From: Neolewinella marina
Lineage (GTDB): Bacteria; Bacteroidota; Bacteroidia; Chitinophagales; Saprospiraceae
Assembly: GCF_002631205.1 (NCBI RefSeq)
Contig: NZ_PDLO01000002.1
Coordinates: 372,001 to 436,000 of the forward strand
Reading direction: 5' to 3'
DNA: 64,000 nt
In this document: piece after piece, positions 62,271 through 64,000 of the stretch
Numbering within the stretch: the first letter of the stretch is position 1
Layout: every line of letters starts with the position of its first letter
Made by a program: the position numbers and the translations under genes
Notes under the pieces: generated by a model
Seen by the model: only the letters and a program-made list of their open reading frames with translations
Database searches by the model: none
What the model was told of the DNA's origin: nothing

Positions 62271-62594
62271 GTGAAACCCGCCGATCCCACCGCCCTGGAA
62301 CTGCTGCGCCGCGACTTCCCCCTCCCGGAAGGGGGAATGACGGAAGCCGAGCTGCTGAACTGGCTCGCCGACCGCGTCGACGAGGCGCTGCGCCTCCGCC
62401 CGGAATACCTGATGAGCCTCTGCTACACCCTCGACCTGAACGAGCAGGAGGTGCAGCAGGCACTCGGCTCCCCGGCCGCGGACACTCCACCCCACCGGGC
62501 CCTCGCCCGCCTGCTGTACGAGCGGCAGTGCCGCCGGGTAGCCACCAAAAGAGCCATCCGCCCCCGCCCCCTCACCGACCCCAACGCCTGGTAG
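62271..62594 (+). CDS. Hypothetical protein (107 aa)
   Basis: A small, probably helical protein (TALELLRRDFPLPEGGMTEAELLNWLADRVDEALRLRPEYLMSLCYTLDLNEQEVQQALGS) with GTG start at 62271. No family recognised; a basic C-terminus (RVATKRAIRPRPLTDPNAW) may bind nucleic acid or a partner. It precedes the O-methyltransferase by 4 bp and shares its promoter, so the two are probably expressed together. Confidence 0.65.
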   Translation: MKPADPTALELLRRDFPLPEGGMTEAELLNWLADRVDEALRLRPEYLMSLCYTLDLNEQEVQQALGSPAADTPPHRALARLLYERQCRRVATKRAIRPRPLTDPNAW

Positions 62595-62598
62595 CAGT

Positions 62599-63237
62599 AT
62601 GCGCGACCGGATCGATCCCCTGACCGAATACGCCGAGGCCCTGAGCGGGCCCGTACCCGACTACCTGGAGTACGTCGAGCGGCAGACGCACCTGAAAACC
62701 CTGGCTCCCCAGATGATGAGCGGCCGCTTACAGGGGCGGCTGCTGGCCATGCTCTCGAAACTGAAGCAACCCCGGCGGATCCTCGAGATCGGCACCTTCA
62801 CCGGCTACGCCACCCTCTGCCTGGCGGAGGGCCTCGCCCCCGGAGGGCGGATCGATACCATCGAGGGGGATCCCGAAATTGCCCTGCTGGCCCGCCGCCA
62901 TTTTGCACATTCTCCCTTCGCCGACCGCATCACCCTGCACCAGGGGCAGGCCCGCCATCTCCTCCCTACCCTGCCGGGCTCCTTCGACCTGGTCTTCCTG
63001 GACGGCGACAAGCGGGGCTACCCGGCCTACCTGTCCGCCTTGGTGGACCGGCTTTCGCCGGGTGGACTCCTCCTGGCCGACAACGTCCTCTGGGACGGCA
63101 AGGCGGGCCGCTCCACCCCCGACCGCACCGCCCGGAAACTGCGGGAATACAACGAAATGGTGGTCAGCGACCCCCGCCTGGAATCGGTCACCCTGCCCAT
63201 CCGCGACGGCCTGTCCGTCAGCCGGCACATAGGGTAA
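62599..63237 (+). CDS. SAM-dependent O-methyltransferase (catechol-OMT-like)
   Basis: A 212-residue class I methyltransferase of the Methyltransf_3 family: motif I RILEIGTFTGYATLCLAEGL, acidic DTIEGDPE, DLVFLDGDKRGY (metal/active-site Asp) and LLLADNVLWDGKAG. Such enzymes methylate hydroxyls of small aromatics using Mg2+. Substrate unknown. Begins 4 bp after the stop of the 107-residue gene. Confidence 0.9.
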   Translation: MRDRIDPLTEYAEALSGPVPDYLEYVERQTHLKTLAPQMMSGRLQGRLLAMLSKLKQPRRILEIGTFTGYATLCLAEGLAPGGRIDTIEGDPEIALLARRHFAHSPFADRITLHQGQARHLLPTLPGSFDLVFLDGDKRGYPAYLSALVDRLSPGGLLLADNVLWDGKAGRSTPDRTARKLREYNEMVVSDPRLESVTLPIRDGLSVSRHIG

Positions 63238-63308
63238 ACAAGCCCCGGTGCATTGACCTTTAAGCGGTGGAGGTGCTTTTCACCTCCACGACCTCATAAT
63301 TGCACCCA

Positions 63309-64000
63309 ATGCTATTCATCAAGACCACCGACCAGGCGTCGGGCAAGGAAATAAAGCTCCGCTACCAGGAATACGGCAGCGGCAAACCCGTAGTATTTAT
63401 TCACGGCTGGCCCCTCAACGGCGACATGTACGAGTACCAGCTCGAACCCCTGAGCCGGGAGGGGCTGCGGTGCATCGCCTACGACCGTCGGGGCTTCGGC
63501 CATTCATCCCGGGTGGGCGAAAGCTATCATTACGATGCGTTCGCCGACGACCTCCACGCCGTGCTCACCGAACTGGATCTCCACGACGCTACCCTGGTCG
63601 GTTTCTCCATGGGTGGGGGCGAGATCGCCCGCTACATCGGCAAGTACGGTGAAGACCGCGTTTCGGCGGCCATCCTCATCAGCGCCGTTACCCCCTATAT
63701 GCTGGAAACCGACGGCCACGACGGCGTGAACTGGAAAATATTCCAGGGTATGATCGACGGCCTGCGCAAGGACCGCCCCCACTTTCTCGCTTCCTGGGCC
63801 AAGAACTTCTACGGCGTTGGCCTGCTCAACCACCCCGTCAGCGACGAATTCCTGTCCTGGACGCTGGGCATGGCCCTGCTTGGATCCAGCCGGGCCACGA
63901 TCGACTGCGTCACGGCCTTTGGCAAGACCGATTTCCGCCAGGACCTGAAGAAATTTACCGTACCCACCCTGATCATTCACGGGGAGGACGACAAGATCGT
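63309..64000 (+). CDS. Alpha/beta hydrolase (partial, runs off window)
   Basis: At least 230 residues of an alpha/beta hydrolase, open to the window edge. PVVFIHGWPLNGDMYEYQ gives the oxyanion-hole region, GFSMGGGEIARYI holds the nucleophilic Ser, and HGEDDKI at the end precedes the expected Asp/His. It resembles non-haem chloroperoxidase/esterase-type hydrolases. ATG at 63309; no clear promoter box. Confidence 0.9.
   Translation, partial: MLFIKTTDQASGKEIKLRYQEYGSGKPVVFIHGWPLNGDMYEYQLEPLSREGLRCIAYDRRGFGHSSRVGESYHYDAFADDLHAVLTELDLHDATLVGFSMGGGEIARYIGKYGEDRVSAAILISAVTPYMLETDGHDGVNWKIFQGMIDGLRKDRPHFLASWAKNFYGVGLLNHPVSDEFLSWTLGMALLGSSRATIDCVTAFGKTDFRQDLKKFTVPTLIIHGEDDKI

Noticed and set aside
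63295-63308. Possible leaderless promoter (TAATTGCA) before the alpha/beta hydrolase
   Set aside because: Three mismatches to TAnnTTTG, too weak to call.

Overview
The window looks like chromosomal DNA from a GC-rich member of the Bacteroidota, most likely a Saprospiria (Lewinella-like) marine bacterium. The evidence is family content: a DnaQ/GIY-YIG fusion nuclease, SusC/TonB-type receptor with a carboxypeptidase-regulatory N-domain, a type IX secretion C-terminal domain, DUF4837 and DUF4783 proteins, bacillithiol accessory proteins, a viroplasmin-RNase H1, and the TAnnTTTG promoter box of Bacteroidota. The genus is an inference. Nearly all of the window is ordinary core or housekeeping sequence; no phage, plasmid backbone, CRISPR array or transposase was seen.

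Layout. 1-15 kb: DnaQ/GIY-YIG nuclease divergent from a NamZ-like muramidase, a methyltransferase-like protein, a TonB-type receptor, an iodotyrosine-deiodinase-like flavoprotein, argH, a large calcium-binding TSP3-repeat secreted protein behind an AT-rich 0.6 kb leader, and an ion channel. A family of palindromic intergenic repeats is confined to this part. 15-22 kb: MsbA-like exporter, DUF2461, two glycosyltransferases, a DUF1080 lipoprotein and an MFS carrier. 22-26 kb: a 3.6-copy tandem repeat of about 180 bp, an ExbB/ExbD energy-transducing operon, tRNA-Ser(GGA) and a rearranged second copy of that tRNA. 26-35 kb: TatD, RNase H, peptide deformylase, RuvX, and a TetR-TolC-MFP-RND efflux operon headed by a perfect inverted repeat. 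35-41 kb: nucleoside phosphorylase, YtxJ, RluB-type pseudouridine synthase, MscS, RecX, a DUF4837 lipoprotein and a YfiT-type bacillithiol transferase. 41-48 kb: leucine biosynthesis (leuA, then leuC, leuD, leuB) interrupted by a sorbosone-dehydrogenase/cytochrome c pair and by a 0.65 kb inverted-repeat-bounded cassette carrying a four-helix-bundle gene. 48-64 kb: an unknown helical protein, hemA, a Ca/Na antiporter, acyltransferase, lpxK, TspO-like protein, hemH, bioD, a GT9 glycosyltransferase, rplS, lutB-lutC, a coiled-coil membrane protein, an O-methyltransferase and a truncated alpha/beta hydrolase.

How genes work together: leuA/C/D/B make leucine from 2-oxoisovalerate; lpxK, MsbA and the glycosyltransferases serve lipid A and cell-surface glycans; ExbB/ExbD would energise TonB receptors such as the one at 4.7-7.1 kb; the TetR operon is a tripartite drug/metabolite pump; hemA and hemH are the first and last steps of haem synthesis; YtxJ and the YfiT-like protein suggest bacillithiol is the cell's low-molecular-weight thiol.

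The most interesting non-gene signals are the IR-bounded cassette inside the leu operon (42513-43163), the palindromic repeat family (3-15 kb), the tRNA-Ser copy with 35 nt inserted in its anticodon loop (25659-25776), the approximately 180-bp tandem repeat, and five genes whose TAnnTTTG-like promoter box ends exactly 4 nt before the start codon, which predicts leaderless mRNAs. All assignments come from reading the sequence and family knowledge; no database search was run.
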